Of a DNA stretch of 64,000 nucleotides, positions 62,898 through 64,000 are shown in pieces; the first letter of the stretch is position 1; every line of letters starts with the position of its first letter. A program made the translations under genes and the position numbers. Location: the NCBI GenBank assembly GCA_942491735.1, contig CALOCN010000014.1:2542001-2606000 (forward strand), written 5' to 3'. The DNA is from CALOCN01 sp942491735. Lineage in GTDB: Bacteria; Eisenbacteria; RBG-16-71-46; JABDJR01. The notes below the pieces were generated by a model, which saw nothing but the letters and a program-made list of their open reading frames with translations, was not told the DNA's origin and made no database searches.

Positions 62898-64000
62898 TCA
62901 ACTCTCCGCGCCCGCGCCGGTCAGACGCGTCACGCTCTCGCGAAACCGGGTGAGACCTTCGACCAGACGATCGTCGGACACCACGAACGAGATCCGCACG
63001 TGGTCCTCCACCCCGAAGCCGATCCCCGGAACCACCGCCACACCGTCCCCCACCAGGGCCTCGGCCAGGGCCAGGGAACCTCCCACCGCACGACAGGCCT
63101 CGGCCACCCGGGGAAATCCATAGAACGCCCCTTCGGGCGGGTCCAGTTCGAGACCGGGCACCCCGGCCAGTTCCCGCATGAGGATGTCGCGGCGCCGCTG
63201 GTAGGTGTCGCGCATGGTGTCGATGGAGCTCATGGGACTGCGCAGGGCGGCCAGGGCCCCGGCCTGGGACACCGCGGCCGGGTTGCCGGTGGTCTGTCCC
63301 TGGAACTTGATCACCGAGGGAATCACGCTGGCCGGGCCGGTAAGGAACCCGATTCGCCATCCGGTCATGCAGTGGGACTTGGAGACCCCGTTCACGGTCA
63401 GGGTGCGGGCGGCAATCTCGTCGGACAGGGAGGCCGGGCTCGCGGTCCCGCGTCCGTCGTAGATCAACCGGTTGTAGATCTCGTCGGAGAGGATCCAGAC
63501 GTCGTGCCGCAGACACCACGCGGCCAGGTTCGCGATCTCGTCCCGGCTGTAGACGCACCCCGAAGGGTTGTTGGGACTGTTGAGCATGAGGACCCGGGTT
63601 CGCGGACCCCGATGACGCTCGAGATCGTCCGGCGTGATCTTGAGGCCGTCGGCCGGAGTGACCGGGACCGGGACGCCGTCGAGCAGCTTGACCTGCTCCG
63701 GATAGGTGACCCAGTACGGAACCGGAAGCAAGACCTCGTCCCCCGGGGCCAGCAGCACGGCGAGGGCATCGAACAGTGCGTACTTGGCTCCGGTGGTCAC
63801 CACGGTGGTGGCCCCGGTGGCCGGGATTCCGTCCAGTTCGCGGAACATCCGCGCCGCCTCGTCACGCAACTCCCGGGTCCCGCCCGGCGGCGTGTAGCGG
63901 GTGGCGCCGTCGGCCACCGCGCGGGCCGCCGCTTCACAGATCGCGGGCGGGGTGGGGAAGTCGGGCTGTCCCGCCCCGAAGTTCACGATGTCCTCCCCCG
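62898..64000 (-). CDS. Class I aminotransferase, aspartate type (5' end outside window)
   Basis: About 367 codons are visible; the frame is open to the window edge, and the usual 30 residues before NFGAGQPDF are missing, so the start lies outside. Seen: NSPNNPSG, SDEIYNRLIYDG, and the PLP lysine in NGVSKSHCMTGWRIG. It fits the AspAT 1b/prephenate aminotransferase group; the amino donor is not proven. Confidence 0.93.
   Translation of the reverse strand, partial: GEDIVNFGAGQPDFPTPPAICEAAARAVADGATRYTPPGGTRELRDEAARMFRELDGIPATGATTVVTTGAKYALFDALAVLLAPGDEVLLPVPYWVTYPEQVKLLDGVPVPVTPADGLKITPDDLERHRGPRTRVLMLNSPNNPSGCVYSRDEIANLAAWCLRHDVWILSDEIYNRLIYDGRGTASPASLSDEIAARTLTVNGVSKSHCMTGWRIGFLTGPASVIPSVIKFQGQTTGNPAAVSQAGALAALRSPMSSIDTMRDTYQRRRDILMRELAGVPGLELDPPEGAFYGFPRVAEACRAVGGSLALAEALVGDGVAVVPGIGFGVEDHVRISFVVSDDRLVEGLTRFRESVTRLTGAGAES

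Overview
This is about 64 kb of very GC-rich bacterial DNA, probably from an uncultivated Gram-negative lineage. Support for this includes an LpxL-type acyltransferase, outer-membrane-barrel-like proteins, lipoproteins, a FlgD-type C-terminal tail, a futalosine (mqn) menaquinone gene set and a selenocysteine tRNA. The mixture suggests an FCB or Gemmatimonadota/Krumholzibacteriota/Eisenbacteria-type relative. That placement is inference: there is no rRNA gene in the window. I see 53 protein genes (two cut by the window ends) and three tRNAs, with no insertion sequence, phage gene or CRISPR array. Coding density is very high: no gene-free stretch exceeds 300 bases, and many genes overlap or are separated by only a few bases.

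Layout. 1-8.8 kb: a Ser/Thr kinase with TPR tail (cut by the left edge), a small unknown protein, a sodium/solute symporter divergent from a secreted PIG-L-type hydrolase, and a Tat-exported PhoX-type protein downstream of valS. 8.8-13.6 kb: valS, a deoxynucleoside kinase, and a VanZ-like membrane protein. 13.7-18.2 kb: a plus-strand cluster of a GAF-histidine-receiver protein without an ATPase domain, family B DNA polymerase (polB) and a SixA-type phosphohistidine phosphatase. 18.2-24.6 kb: an envelope block with an outer-membrane barrel, a nine-repeat ASH-type lipoprotein with a CX4CH tail, a zinc phospholipase C-like secreted protein and superoxide dismutase. 24.7-34.1 kb: a minus-strand information-processing run nrnA-dnaJ-rsmE-rpsU-mutS2-dnaG-rpoD, an expanded form of the classical rpsU-dnaG-rpoD operon. 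34.2-43.8 kb: EamA transporter, ICMT-like methyltransferase, hemW, lepB, lepA and a DUF5683-like protein behind tRNA-Sec, then ridA-glmS-glmM and tRNA-Thr. 43.9-49.4 kb: three glycosyltransferases and three secreted proteins between tRNA-Thr and tRNA-Phe. 49.5-54.4 kb: an MbnP-like lipoprotein, a degenerate GAF sensor kinase, a DUF3467 protein, a secreted amidohydrolase and an LpxL-like acyltransferase. 54.4-59.8 kb: the menaquinone operon mqnE-mqnA-mqnC-ubiA family-ubiX-ubiE. 59.9-64 kb: dprA, a HEAT-repeat protein, obg, an FmdB-type zinc ribbon protein and an aminotransferase (cut by the right edge).

How the genes work together: the mqn run supplies four or five steps of menaquinone synthesis (mqnB, mqnD and a UbiD partner are not here). 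GlmS and GlmM feed the UDP-GlcNAc route used for peptidoglycan and lipid A. LepA, LepB, HemW, DnaJ, ValS, RsmE and Obg are core translation and maturation functions. The most unusual elements are two signalling proteins built like histidine kinases but lacking key catalytic parts, one of them co-directional with DNA polymerase II and a phosphohistidine phosphatase, the ASH/CX4CH lipoprotein, and a selenocysteine tRNA with a clear promoter directly ahead of the lepA-lepB-hemW operon.
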